From assembly GCA_964247735.1 (NCBI GenBank), contig CAXTVS010000006.1, positions 1 to 64,000 of the forward strand: DNA of 64,000 bases, in the 5' to 3' direction. Below, piece by piece: positions 42,098 to 50,872 of the stretch (the stretch's first letter is position 1; every line of letters starts with the position of its first letter). Both the position numbers and the translations under genes were made by a program. Below the pieces are notes generated by a model, which did no database searches, was not told the DNA's origin, and was given only the letters and a program-made list of their open reading frames with translations. Source of the stretch: Lichenicola sp964247735 (GTDB lineage: Bacteria > Pseudomonadota > Alphaproteobacteria > Acetobacterales > Acetobacteraceae).

Positions 42098-44398
42098 TCA
42101 ATCCTCCAGGATCCGGTCGGGCCGCCTGGGCAGCGTCCGCGCCACCGGCAGCGCCACCTTCTGCCCGGCCGAGCCGCGCCCCGACAGGGACGGGTTGGTC
42201 ATGAAGTACTCGTGCGCCGAGAACGGCTTCGCGCCCGGATCGAGACGGGTCCAGCTGCCGTCGGAACCGAGGGTCCAGGACTGGAGGTTGTCCTTCAGGC
42301 CCATCACCATGATCTGGTCGAGCACCTGCGCGTGCGCGGTCGGGTTGCGCACCGGCACCATGCTCTCGACCCGCCAGTCCATGTTGCGCGCCATCCAGTC
42401 GGCGCTGCTGATGTACACCAGCGCGTCGCGCGACGGCAGGCGCGAGCCGTTGCCGAACACGAAGATGCGGCTGTGCTCCAGGAACCGTCCGACGATCGAC
42501 TTGACCTGGATGTTCTCCGACAGCCCCGGCACGCCGGGCCGCAGGCAGCAGATGCCGCGCACGATCACCAGGATGCGCACGCCGGCGCACGACGCGGCGT
42601 AGAGCCGGTCGATCAGCTCGTCGTCGACCATCGAGTTCATCTTGAGCCAGATCTGCGCCGGCCTGCCCGCCCTGGCGAAGCCGACCTCCTTGTCGATCAG
42701 CGCCACCAGCGTCGAGCGGATGGTCAGCGGGGAAAAGGCGAGCGCGTCCATCGAGTTCGGCCTGGCGTAGCCGGTCATGTAGTTGAACAGCCGCGCCGAA
42801 TCGCGCGCCAGCGCCGGGTCGGCGGTGAAGAAGGACAGGTCGGTGTAGATCCGTGCCGTGATCGGATGGTAGTTGCCGGTGCCGAAATGCGCGTAGGAGC
42901 GCACCGAGCCGCCCTCCCGGCGCACCACCAGGCTGAGCTTGGCGTGCGTCTTCAGCTCGGCGAAGCCGAACACCACCTGCACGCCGGCCGCCTCCAGGGT
43001 GCGGGCGAGGCGGATGTTCGCCTCCTCGTCGAAGCGCGCGCGCAGCTCCACCATGGCGGTGACCGACTTGCCGTTCTCGGCCGCCTCGATCAGCGCCTTG
43101 ACGATCGGGCTGTCGCGCGAGGTGCGGTACAGCGTCTGCTTGATCGCCAGCACCGCGGGGTCGAGTGCGGCCTGCCTGAGGAACTGCACCACCACGTCGA
43201 AGCTCTCGAACGGGTGGTGGACGATGATGTCCTTGGCGCGGATCGCCGCGAAGCAGTCGCCGCCGAAGTCGCGTATGCGCTCGGGAAAGCGCGGCACGTA
43301 GGGCGGGAACAGCAGGTCCGAGCGGTCGCTCTCGATCACCTGCTTCACGTCGACCACGCCGACCAGCCCCTCGTGCATCTGCGCCTCGGCGAGCGGCACG
43401 TCGAACTCGTCGGCGACCAGCTCGGTCAGCTCGGGCGGCATGCCGTGGGCGATGTCGAGATGGATCACCACGCCGCGCCGCCTGCGCTTGAGGGCCGTCT
43501 CGTAGGAGCGGACCAGGTCCTCGGCTTCCTCCTCGAACTCCACGTCGGTGTCGCGGATCACCCGGAACACCCCGCCGCCGCCGACGTGGAAGCCGGGGAA
43601 CAGCCGGTCGAGGAACACCCCGATCAGCTCCTCCAGGATGATGAACCGGGCCTGCGGCGGCGCCTTGGGCGCCCCCGGACGGGTCGGCAGCCGGATGAAG
43701 CGGTCGACCTGGCCCGGCAGCATGATCAGCCCGGTCATGGCGTGGCGGTCGTCCTCGTCGCGCAGCAGCCGCAGCACCAGGCCCAGCCCCATGTTGGGGA
43801 TGAACGGGAACGGGTGCGCGGGGTCGATCGCCAGCGGGGTCAGGATCGGGAAGATCCGCTCCATGAAGCAGGTCTCGAGCCAGGCGCGGTCCTCGGCGTC
43901 GAGCCCGCCCGCGGACAGCACGGTGATGCCCGCCTCGCCCAGGGCGACGCACAGCTCCTTCCAGATGCGCTGCTGCCGCCCCAGCAGGACGCGGGCGCGC
44001 TCCTCCACCCCGGCGAGCTGCTGCGACGGGCCGCGGCCGTCCGGCGAGCGCGTCGACAGCCCTTCGCGCACCTGGCCGACCAGGCCGGCCACGCGCACCG
44101 AGTAGAACTCGTCCAGGTTGCCGGCGCTGATGGACAGGAACCGCACCCGCTCCAGCAGCGGGTTGCGCGCGTTCTCCGCCTCCTCGACCACGCGCTGGTT
44201 GAAGTCGAGCCAGGACAGCTCGCGGTTGATGAACCGCTCCGGCGAGCCGATGTCGATCGCCGTCGCGGCCTCGTCCGCTGCTCCGGGCTGGTTCGGCGGC
44301 GCGACCCGCGCCGGCCGGCCGCTGCCGAGCGGCCGCGCCCGCGGCCTGCTGCGCGTCGCCGCCCGTGTCGCTGCCGGCCTTCCTCCGTCCACCTGCAT
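42098..44398 (-). CDS. ppk: Polyphosphate kinase 1
   Basis: This 766-residue enzyme polymerises the gamma phosphate of ATP into polyphosphate. INRELSWLDFNQRVVEEAENARNPLLERVRFLSISAGNLDEFY is the classic N domain start, and GVVIHLDIAHGMPPEL follows. The catalytic domain has AIKQTLYRTSRDSPIVKAL, VVFGFAELKTHAKLSLVVRRE and AHFGTGNYHPITARIYTDL, which carry the histidines and lysine for the phospho-enzyme. The first ~45 residues are Arg/Pro/Ala-rich and non-conserved. The ATG at 44398 is very close to GGAGGG; a GTG six bases further in is an alternative. It leads the ppk-ppx-cdh operon. Confidence 0.95.
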   Translation of the reverse strand: MQVDGGRPAATRAATRSRPRARPLGSGRPARVAPPNQPGAADEAATAIDIGSPERFINRELSWLDFNQRVVEEAENARNPLLERVRFLSISAGNLDEFYSVRVAGLVGQVREGLSTRSPDGRGPSQQLAGVEERARVLLGRQQRIWKELCVALGEAGITVLSAGGLDAEDRAWLETCFMERIFPILTPLAIDPAHPFPFIPNMGLGLVLRLLRDEDDRHAMTGLIMLPGQVDRFIRLPTRPGAPKAPPQARFIILEELIGVFLDRLFPGFHVGGGGVFRVIRDTDVEFEEEAEDLVRSYETALKRRRRGVVIHLDIAHGMPPELTELVADEFDVPLAEAQMHEGLVGVVDVKQVIESDRSDLLFPPYVPRFPERIRDFGGDCFAAIRAKDIIVHHPFESFDVVVQFLRQAALDPAVLAIKQTLYRTSRDSPIVKALIEAAENGKSVTAMVELRARFDEEANIRLARTLEAAGVQVVFGFAELKTHAKLSLVVRREGGSVRSYAHFGTGNYHPITARIYTDLSFFTADPALARDSARLFNYMTGYARPNSMDALAFSPLTIRSTLVALIDKEVGFARAGRPAQIWLKMNSMVDDELIDRLYAASCAGVRILVIVRGICCLRPGVPGLSENIQVKSIVGRFLEHSRIFVFGNGSRLPSRDALVYISSADWMARNMDWRVESMVPVRNPTAHAQVLDQIMVMGLKDNLQSWTLGSDGSWTRLDPGAKPFSAHEYFMTNPSLSGRGSAGQKVALPVARTLPRRPDRILED

Positions 44399-44695
44399 CC
44401 CTCCGATCCGCGTCCCGGAGCCTAGAGCACTTCCCGGTGCATCGGAACCGGGCGCGAGGACTGCCGGGAGCCGCACGCCGCCTGGACGAACGCCCTGGAG
44501 GCCTGTCGGGGGCCTCGCCTGCGATCGTGGTGGCCGCCTATGTCGGCTCGGTGGAAGATGGTCCCGGCCGGAAGCTGCCGGTCCGGTATCAGGAAGAACC
44601 TTCGAAAAGCGAACACGGCATCGACTCCCCCACGCCGTATGCGTCTGGGCTCGACACGCTGACTTCGTGATCGGTTTCTGCTTTCCCGATGGCTC
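44399..44695. other. Gap between ppk and the IS66 remnant
   Basis: About 300 bases hold the ppk promoter region (leftward) and, presumably, the left end of the IS66 element. I could not find a terminal inverted repeat matching the other side. Confidence 0.4.
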
Positions 44696-45355
44696 TTGGT
44701 CGGGAGCCTTGAGTTGGAGCAGGACGAGTATTGGCGCGGTCATGTCGACGCGTTCCTGCGGCAGCGTGGGTCGCAGCGGGATTACTGCCAGCAGCATGGG
44801 ATCCCGGCTCGGGAGCTGCGCAAGTGGCGGACGCGGTTCTATGGGCCGGTTCGGCAGCGGCGCGCGTCGGAGCCAGGCGCTGCTCCGGCAGAGGCGGGCA
44901 TAAGCGAATTCTCTTATGCCCGCCCTCCGGGGCCTAACGTCGCCTCAGGAGACGTGACCGTTGCGGCTCCGGTCGTCCGGCGTCGCTGGACCATCGATCA
45001 GAAACGCCAGCTGGTCTGGAACGGCCTCAACTCGGGCCAGCCTCTCGCCCGGTTTGCTCGGCACCACGGGATCCACGCCAGCGTGGTCCATCGATGGCTT
45101 CGTATGTTTGCCCGACCGATGCTGACTGCTCCCCAGGCCGAACCGCCAGCCACATTTGCCGCGGTGCGGACTGCCGAGCCAACGGAGGAGCATGCAATCG
45201 TGCATCGGGCATCACCACCCTCGTCGGTGGCCTATCAAGCCCCGGTCGGACAGGTCGAGATCGAGCTGCTTGGCGGTCGTCGGATCCGCGTCGGACATGA
45301 CGTCGATATCGATCTCCTGCGGCGGTTGATTGTCGCGCTGGAGGCGTGGGCATGA
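44696..45355 (+). CDS. tnpA: IS66 accessory protein TnpA
   Basis: This 219-residue DNA-binding protein belongs to the IS66 element. It has two helix-turn-helix-like parts: an N-terminal YWRGHVDAFLRQRGSQRDYCQQHGI...RKWRTRFYG and a second RRRWTIDQKRQLVWNGL...ARHHGIHASVVHRWLRMF. The C-terminus (VEIELLGGRRIRVGHDVDIDLLRRLIVALEAW) is the standard TnpA ending. The start (TTG 44696 or TTG 44714) is uncertain. Its stop overlaps the ATG of the next frame (ATGA). Confidence 0.83.
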   Translation: MVGSLELEQDEYWRGHVDAFLRQRGSQRDYCQQHGIPARELRKWRTRFYGPVRQRRASEPGAAPAEAGISEFSYARPPGPNVASGDVTVAAPVVRRRWTIDQKRQLVWNGLNSGQPLARFARHHGIHASVVHRWLRMFARPMLTAPQAEPPATFAAVRTAEPTEEHAIVHRASPPSSVAYQAPVGQVEIELLGGRRIRVGHDVDIDLLRRLIVALEAWA

Positions 45356-45672
45356 TCACCGCGCCAGCGGGCATGCGCATTCATTTGGCGCTGGGCCCGA
45401 CGGACATGCGCAAGGGGTTCGATGGCTTGGCCCTGCTGGCGCAAGAGGTGCTGCGGGCGGACCCGTTCAGCGGCCACCTGTTCGTGTTCCGCGGCAAGCG
45501 CGCTGGGATGCTCCGATGGGCGATCATCGCGTCCCTGGTAGAAACGGCCAAACTCAACGGCGTCAAGCCCTACGCATGGCTGCGCGACAGCCTGACCCTC
45601 ATGGTCGGTGGCCACCCGGCCAGCCGCCTGGATGAGTTGCTGCCATGGGCATGCTATGCCCGCTACCCCTGA
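45352..45672 (+). pseudogene. In-frame fusion of IS66 TnpB (N-terminus) to TnpC (C-terminus) by internal deletion
   Basis: This 106-residue frame is a hybrid. Residues 1 to ~55 are the start of TnpB (ITAPAGMRIHLALGPTDMRK, then GHLFVFRGKRAGMLRW). From about residue 57 it becomes the last ~45 residues of the TnpC transposase (ASLVETAKLNGVKPYAWLRD, then GHPASRLDELLPWACY). The junction lies near 45515-45525. The deletion removes about 60 TnpB residues and ~450 TnpC residues while keeping the frame. The product cannot be a transposase. Coupled to tnpA by ATGA. Confidence 0.82.
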
Positions 45673-45915
45673 GTTTGGCGGCAAACGGGTAAAGACTACC
45701 CGAGCTTGCACCGGCGGCTAGAAGCCCATCAAAGCTCCCGGAACACCGATAGTACGGGTTCTGCTCCCCCGTGCTAAGCTAAAGATAGAGGACAAGAAGT
45801 TACCGATGAGGTCGCTGGTCGTTCAGTTTGTGGGCTCCGGCCTAAGCCAGCCATATCCGTCGATCCTGGCCGGAAAGCCCACCTACAGACGCTGTAGCTT
45901 CGCGAAGGAACCAAC

Positions 45916-47154
45916 ATGCCGGAAGATGACGGGGATCAAAACGACCATCCCAACGTAGTTGCCCTGACGGATACCAATCCGGAAACCGCCAAAAAGCGGC
46001 TACCTTTCTTCATACGGGGCAACACAGCGGCAATCGTCAGCGAGTGGGAGGCGTTTGCCCGAACGCTCGTACCTTCAGCCGAGGGTATGACACCGCACGC
46101 GTTGCGGGACCATATTCATCAAATCCTCGCATTCATAGAAGCCGACATAGCTTCATATCAAACGCTCACTGAACAGACAGAGAAGTCTCACGGCGAGAAG
46201 AAACAGACCCAGCCAAATACAGCCGCTCAGACGCATGCCGCCATCCGCTTCGCTGGCGGCTTCGACATCGGGCAGATGGCCTCCGAGTATCGGGCCCTTC
46301 GCGCGAGCGTCTTGAAGCTCTGGACCAAAACGGCTCCTGCTTTCGACGCCCAAGACATCGCCGACATGACCCGGTTCAACGAATCTATCGATCAGGAACT
46401 GGCTGAATCCGTCAACTTCTACACGCACAGGGTGGCGCAGTCCCGGGAGCTGCTGGTCGGGATCCTCGGCCACGACCTTCGTAGCCCGCTGCAGGCGATC
46501 GCCCTGTCAACGGAGCTTTCCCTTCACATTGGACAGGGCAACGAACGGCAGACCATGCTGAGCAAGCAGGTGCTCGAATGCACCAATCGCATGAGCGTCC
46601 TGATCAACGACTTGCTCGATGTCACACGAGCGCGCTTTGGAGCGGGGCTTCCGGTCGTGCGAGCCATGATGAACATGGGAACCGTCGCTGAACAAATCGT
46701 TGACGAGGTCCGGGTGGTCCATCCGCGCCGAATGATCGAGTTGGCCATGTCAGGCATCCTGGTTGGAGCGTGGGACAAGGCCCGAATTGGGCAGATCTTC
46801 TCGAATCTGCTCAATAACGCGATGCAGTACGGCTCCCACAGCAAGCCGGTCCGCGTTGGTCTTACAGGAGATCCAAAGGCAGTAACTCTTACCGTCAGCA
46901 ATGACGGCATTCCTATCCCGCCCGACAAGATCAGGATGATCTTTGATCCTCTTGTACGGGCCGCAGGCGAAGAAGGGGATGTTCCAACATTCGGAAACCT
47001 AGGTCTTGGTCTTTATATCACTAAAGAGGTTGTGGTGGCGCACGGCGGTATCATTGAAGTTACGTCTTCAGAGATGGAAGGCACCACCTTCACTGCTCGT
47101 CTTCCACGTGCGCAGCCCGAGCCGACGCCGCATGATGCGCGCAAGCTCGCATGA
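45916..47154 (+). CDS. Soluble sensor histidine kinase with RsbRD-like N-terminal domain
   Basis: This 412-residue protein has no transmembrane helix. The N-terminal half is helical (RGNTAAIVSEWEAFARTL and a long helix ending ESIDQELAESVNFY), like the RsbRD/RsbT-co-antagonist-type sensing domain. The dimerisation helix holds the phospho-acceptor histidine (VGILGHDLRSPLQAIA, about residue 185). The ATPase domain has FSNLLNNAMQYGS (N box, ~296), VSNDGIPIPPDKI (variant G1 with Asn-Asp-Gly) and NLGLGLYITKEVVVAHGG (G2). No response regulator adjoins it. The gene and its upstream 240 bases are visibly more A/T-rich than surroundings and lie next to an IS66 remnant, suggesting transfer. AAGGA lies six bases before the ATG. 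Confidence 0.85.
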   Translation: MPEDDGDQNDHPNVVALTDTNPETAKKRLPFFIRGNTAAIVSEWEAFARTLVPSAEGMTPHALRDHIHQILAFIEADIASYQTLTEQTEKSHGEKKQTQPNTAAQTHAAIRFAGGFDIGQMASEYRALRASVLKLWTKTAPAFDAQDIADMTRFNESIDQELAESVNFYTHRVAQSRELLVGILGHDLRSPLQAIALSTELSLHIGQGNERQTMLSKQVLECTNRMSVLINDLLDVTRARFGAGLPVVRAMMNMGTVAEQIVDEVRVVHPRRMIELAMSGILVGAWDKARIGQIFSNLLNNAMQYGSHSKPVRVGLTGDPKAVTLTVSNDGIPIPPDKIRMIFDPLVRAAGEEGDVPTFGNLGLGLYITKEVVVAHGGIIEVTSSEMEGTTFTARLPRAQPEPTPHDARKLA

Positions 47155-47612
47155 CAACTGAACCCGTGAAGTTAGGCCAAGTCACGATTGCCTAGCCTCA
47201 CGCCTCTCATTCCACGACGAGAGCCCGGTGATGGGTCAAACCGGCAGTAGCAGGTCAAGGTGCCGGCACCGTTCGCTTACCCCACGCCTGCTCTCGATCC
47301 ACTGCAAACGTCCTCAACGAGGGACGCCGTGCTCAGCAGCTTCCATCTCGGCCGCACGGGCAGGCGCCTCGACCCAATCCTGATGATGGCTGCAGAGGGC
47401 GCCCGTGTGCCTATGCCCGAGCTGATCGGGGCCCCGGGGCCTTGCCGCGTTCCCTCGGACAGCACGTGGCAACCGTTCCCGGTCGGCGTGATGACCCGGC
47501 CAGGAAAGGCCGTCGAGCCGGTCTCCTCGCACAGCGGTGGTGCAAGATCCCGCCCGTATGATGCCAACGAGACATGCCCGTTGTCCGGCCGGCAAGTGGC
47601 GGAGGTGTTCAG
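47155..47612. other. Intergenic stretch, nothing recognised
   Basis: These 458 bases lie between the kinase and the LysR gene. Open frames exist on both strands but without features. An imperfect inverted repeat shortly after the kinase stop (GTTAGGC near 47169 against GCCTAGC near 47190) might be a terminator. Confidence 0.45.
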
Positions 47613-48509
47613 GTGGTTGACTGGGACGACGTTCGGTTTTTCCTGGCCGTCGCTCGCGGCGGTTCGGTTCGTGCGGCTGCAGATCGCCTCGGCGTCGATC
47701 ACTCCACCGTCCTGAGGCGCATCGGGCAGCTCGAGAAGCGCCTGGGTGCACGGGTGTTCGAGAAGTTGCCTTCGGGGTATCGCCTGACACAGGGAGGCGA
47801 GGAGGTGCTTTCACTCGCCAGCCAGATGGAGGCATCGGCCAACCAGCTGGAAGCTCGGCTTCTGGGGCGCGATCAAGGTGTCCGAGGGCACCTGCGGGTC
47901 ACGATGGCGCCGACCCTGGCGAGCCACCTTCTGATGCCGGACTTTGCCGAGTTCGCACGGCTCCATCCCGAGATCGAGCTCGACATCCACTCCTCCGACG
48001 ATCCGGTGAACCTGACCAACCGCCAGGCCGACGTGGCTCTCCGGGTCGTCTACGAGAGCACGTCGCTACCCCTCAACCTGCACGGATCGAGAGGCCCGGA
48101 ACTGTCCAGCGGCGTCTACCTGTCACGCGATCTTCTCGTCGCCTGGCGTGCCGGACCGCCCCGGCCGATCCGCTGGGTCGTCAAGGAGTTCGACGGCATC
48201 CCCGACTGGGGACTGGAAGGGGATGTACCGGTCGCCGGGGTGCCTTTCCGGACGATGGACGCCAGCGCCCACCTGGCCGCGGTGCGGAACGGGATCGGCA
48301 TGACGGCACTCCCCTGCTTCGTCGGCGATGCTGATCCATTCCTGGTCAGGGTGCCCGGAAGCCCACGGCATGCGCATGGGAGACTGTGGCTCCTCACGCA
48401 GGGCGAAACGCGCAAGACCAAGCGTGTCCAGCTCTTCACGACGTTCATGTCGCGCAAGCTCGTCGGCCATGTGCCGCTTCTCTCGGGCCAGGCTCCGGCC
48501 CCCGAATAG
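47613..48509 (+). CDS. LysR-family transcriptional regulator
   Basis: This 298-residue regulator begins VVDWDDVRFFLAVARGGSVRAAADRLGVDHSTVLRRIGQLEKRLGARVFE, a classic LysR helix-turn-helix. The effector domain follows from GHLRVTMAPTLASHLL. The GTG at 47613 has GGAGG eight bases upstream. It is upstream of SRPBCC, F420-reductase-like, SDR and tandem-SnoaL genes on the same strand and may control them. The ligand is unknown; members of this branch often control oxidoreductase genes. Confidence 0.88.
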   Translation: MVDWDDVRFFLAVARGGSVRAAADRLGVDHSTVLRRIGQLEKRLGARVFEKLPSGYRLTQGGEEVLSLASQMEASANQLEARLLGRDQGVRGHLRVTMAPTLASHLLMPDFAEFARLHPEIELDIHSSDDPVNLTNRQADVALRVVYESTSLPLNLHGSRGPELSSGVYLSRDLLVAWRAGPPRPIRWVVKEFDGIPDWGLEGDVPVAGVPFRTMDASAHLAAVRNGIGMTALPCFVGDADPFLVRVPGSPRHAHGRLWLLTQGETRKTKRVQLFTTFMSRKLVGHVPLLSGQAPAPE

Positions 48510-48724
48510 GGCGCGAGGGCGGATCGCGCTGAACGGGTGGTGCGTTCGTGCAGAACCGATGTCGAGATCCAGGCAGTCCCGCAAGGCTGCGTAAGGGCCC
48601 AGATCATTCCCGGCCGCCGCTGGCTTCGCCGCCTGATGGAGCGTTCAAGGCCCCACTCGTCGAGCGGGCCTTGGCGGATCGGCGGTTGTCGCTCGGTTGC
48701 TGTTGATCGAGCCTGGGAGGCTCC

Positions 48725-49219
48725 ATGTTCGAAGCGATCGCCTGGCCGGATGACATGAAGCCGAGCCGGTCTCCGATCCATTGCACGAACGAGCGCGAAG
48801 TCGCCGTTTCCGCGGACACGATCTGGTCGCTTCTTGCCGACCACACCTCCTGGAAGGAGTTCTACCCGGGCGTCCAGCAGGTCGAGCTTCTCGGCGGACA
48901 CTCGGCGCTGCGGCTCAACACGAGGTTCGAGGCCAACCTCATGGGTCAGGACGTGTCCGCGATCGTGACGGAATACGAGCCGGGCAGGCGCATCGCCTGG
49001 CACGGCGGCCCGAAGACGTCGAGGACGTCGGTGTCCTGTCACGCCTGGATCATCACGCCCACGCTGACCGGCACTCACCTGTGGACGGAGGAGACCATGC
49101 AGGGTCCGCTCTGGATCGAGCTGGCCAGGCAGGCTCCCGACATCTTCTGGCGCACGCACGAGAGGCTGCTCGAGGACTTGGAAAAGGTCGCGGTCGAGCG
49201 CGAGCGGTCTGGCACCTGA
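48725..49219 (+). CDS. SRPBCC (START-like) family protein
   Basis: This 164-residue protein shows the polyketide cyclase/START fold: VAVSADTIWSLLADHTSWKEFYPGVQQVEL, FEANLMGQDVSAIVTEYEPGRRIAWHG, and TGTHLWTEETMQGPLW, with a closing helix LARQAPDIFWRTHERLLEDLEKV. It likely binds a hydrophobic ligand or helps an enzyme in the downstream genes. The ATG has GGGAGG five bases upstream. It is 215 bases after the LysR gene and 51 bases before the next gene. Confidence 0.8.
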   Translation: MFEAIAWPDDMKPSRSPIHCTNEREVAVSADTIWSLLADHTSWKEFYPGVQQVELLGGHSALRLNTRFEANLMGQDVSAIVTEYEPGRRIAWHGGPKTSRTSVSCHAWIITPTLTGTHLWTEETMQGPLWIELARQAPDIFWRTHERLLEDLEKVAVERERSGT

Positions 49220-49270
49220 AGTCAGCACGCGAACGCTCCTTGCCGCATCCGAACAGGAAGGGAAAACACG

Positions 49271-49924
49271 ATGACCTACGCAATCATTGGCTTCGGTCCG
49301 GTCGGGCAGGCCCTGGCTCAGATGTTCGCCCGCAAGGGCCTTGAGGTCGCCGTCGCGAGCCGGCGGCCGCCGGCAGCCCTTGCGCCGGTGGCCGAAGCCA
49401 TCGGTCCCACGGTCACGCCCAGGCCGCTGGCGGACGCGCTGGAAGCGGACACCATTCTGCTCGCCGTACCTTTCGGACAGCACCGAGAGGTGGCGACTGC
49501 TGCGCGCTGGGACGGCAAGCTCCTTGTCGACGTGACGAACGCGTTCGGCGTGCCCGTCGAGGACCTCGACGGCCGTCCCTCGTCCGCCGTGATCGCCGAC
49601 GCCTTTCCCGGCGCCAGGCTGGTGAAGGCATTCAACCACCTGCCGGCGGCAAGGCTGGCCGCGGATCCGGACGTCAACGGCGGCCGACGGGTTATCTTCC
49701 TGTCGAGCGACGACGAGGGCGCCGCGGAGCCCGTCAAGGCCCTGGCCGAACAGCTCGGGTTCGCACCGGTCTGGCTGGGCCGGCTCGCCGAAGGCGGCGC
49801 GCTGGTCCAGGCAAGGGGGCAGACCTGGGCTCCCCTGATCTTCCAGGACCTCGTCAAGTTCGACGACAAGCGGGGACGCGATCAAGGCGCACACGCTCCT
49901 GTCCGTTCGGAAACAACACCATGA
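49271..49924 (+). CDS. NADPH-dependent F420 reductase-like NAD(P)-binding protein
   Basis: This 217-residue Rossmann protein has YAIIGFGPVGQALAQMFARKGLEVAVASRR (dinucleotide site; Ser-Arg-Arg after the second strand suggests NADP), ADTILLAVPFGQHREV and LVDVTNAFG, and ARLVKAFNHLPAARLA. It matches the F420-dependent NADP oxidoreductase family, whose bacterial members are often reductases of unknown substrate. Its stop overlaps the next ATG (ATGA), so it is translationally coupled to the SDR gene. Confidence 0.83.
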   Translation: MTYAIIGFGPVGQALAQMFARKGLEVAVASRRPPAALAPVAEAIGPTVTPRPLADALEADTILLAVPFGQHREVATAARWDGKLLVDVTNAFGVPVEDLDGRPSSAVIADAFPGARLVKAFNHLPAARLAADPDVNGGRRVIFLSSDDEGAAEPVKALAEQLGFAPVWLGRLAEGGALVQARGQTWAPLIFQDLVKFDDKRGRDQGAHAPVRSETTP

Positions 49925-50733
49925 TCATCGATCTGAAGGGCCGCAGGGCGGTCGTCACCGGGTCGACGGCCGGCATCGGTCGCGCGACCGTGGAAGGGCT
50001 GGCGCGCGCCGGCGCCGCAGTCGTGGTCAATGGCCGTGGACGCGAGCGGGTCGACAAGGCGGTGCAGGAGCTGCGCCTGTCCTGTCCCGACGCCGACATC
50101 TCGGGTGTCGCTGCCGACCTTTCGACGGAGGCCGGGACACAAGCTCTCCTGTCTCAGGTTCCAGACGTTGACGTTCTCGTCAACAACGTAGGCACGGCCT
50201 ACATCCGCGACTACGGCGGCATCGAGGACATCGCCAGGATCCCCGACGACGACTGGCTCAGCCTGTTTCAGCTCAACGTCATGAGCGGCGTGCGTGTGAC
50301 GCGCCACTACCTGCCGCGGATGGTGCGGCGGGGCTGGGGCCGCGTGGTGTTCGTCAGCAGCGAGTCGGCGGTCAACATTCCGAAGGAGATGCTCGACTAC
50401 GGCATGACCAAGACGGCGCAGCTCGCCGTCTCGCGCGGGCTGGCCGAGGCGGTCGCCGGCACGGGCGTGACCGTCAACGCCGTCCTGCCCGGCCCGACCC
50501 GGTCCGAGATTCTCGGCGACCTCATGGCCAGGCAGGCCGAAGCGCAGGGCATCACGCAGGCCGAAGCCGAGCAGGCCTTCCTGACATCGGCCCGACCGAC
50601 CAGCCTCCTCGGGCGGTTCGCGATGACGGGGGAGGTGGCCAACATGATCGTCTACGCCTGCTCGAATCAGGCCTCCGCGACCAGCGGCGCGGCGCTCCGC
50701 GTCGACGGCGGCGTGGTGAGGTTCGTGGCCTAG
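49921..50733 (+). CDS. Short-chain dehydrogenase/reductase
   Basis: This 270-residue SDR has AVVTGSTAGIGRATVEGLARAGA, DVLVNNVGTAYI, VVFVSSESAV, then the catalytic DYGMTKTAQLA (Tyr and Lys) and TVNAVLPGPTRSEI. The end ATSGAALRVDGGVVR is usual. It is in a coupled pair with the F420-reductase-like gene. The substrate is unknown; similar pairs occur near SnoaL and SRPBCC genes in small oxidoreductase clusters. Its TAG forms the start of the palindromic repeat that follows. Confidence 0.88.
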   Translation: MIIDLKGRRAVVTGSTAGIGRATVEGLARAGAAVVVNGRGRERVDKAVQELRLSCPDADISGVAADLSTEAGTQALLSQVPDVDVLVNNVGTAYIRDYGGIEDIARIPDDDWLSLFQLNVMSGVRVTRHYLPRMVRRGWGRVVFVSSESAVNIPKEMLDYGMTKTAQLAVSRGLAEAVAGTGVTVNAVLPGPTRSEILGDLMARQAEAQGITQAEAEQAFLTSARPTSLLGRFAMTGEVANMIVYACSNQASATSGAALRVDGGVVRFVA

Positions 50734-50836
50734 AGCATCATCCGATCGAACCGGGTCGGTCGATCGGATAAAGATGCTCGACAAAACAATGGGCTAGGGC
50801 ATGTTCCGTGAGCCTATGCGATCGGATCATGCTCTA
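50733..50836. repeat. Pair of palindromic intergenic repeats
   Basis: Element 1 (50733-50779) has arms GAGCATC/GATGCTC and ATCCGATCGA/TCGATCGGAT around the loop ACCGGGTCGG, with a three-base AAA bulge. Element 2 (50795-50836) has arms TAGGGCATG/CATGCTCTA. The two share the core TCGGAT and GCATG/GCATC and are separated by ~15 bases. They look like the dispersed palindromic repeats (REP-like) of alphaproteobacteria. Confidence 0.6.
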
Positions 50837-50872
50837 GTGGCCTTCAACTCCGGTGATGCCGGGAGACGAGAC

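Larger units (their letters stand above)
44696..45710 (+). mobile_element. IS66-family insertion sequence remnant, internally deleted
   Basis: This consists of a complete tnpA, the first half of tnpB and the extreme 3' end of tnpC, in the normal IS66 order. The rest of tnpB and nearly all of tnpC (including its DDE domain) are missing, so the element cannot move by itself. The right edge is set near the small inverted repeat CGGGTa...TACCCG at 45696-45715; exact ends and target duplications were not recognised. The limits are approximate. Confidence 0.7.

Noticed and set aside
42212..44425. 737-codon plus-strand open frame opposite ppk
   Set aside because: An antisense shadow of a clear ppk; composition is Arg/His/Ala-rich with no domain.
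45806..45950. 50-codon frame overlapping the start of the histidine kinase
   Set aside because: No ribosome-binding site, no signal peptide and no similarity; the kinase start is well supported by AAGGA.
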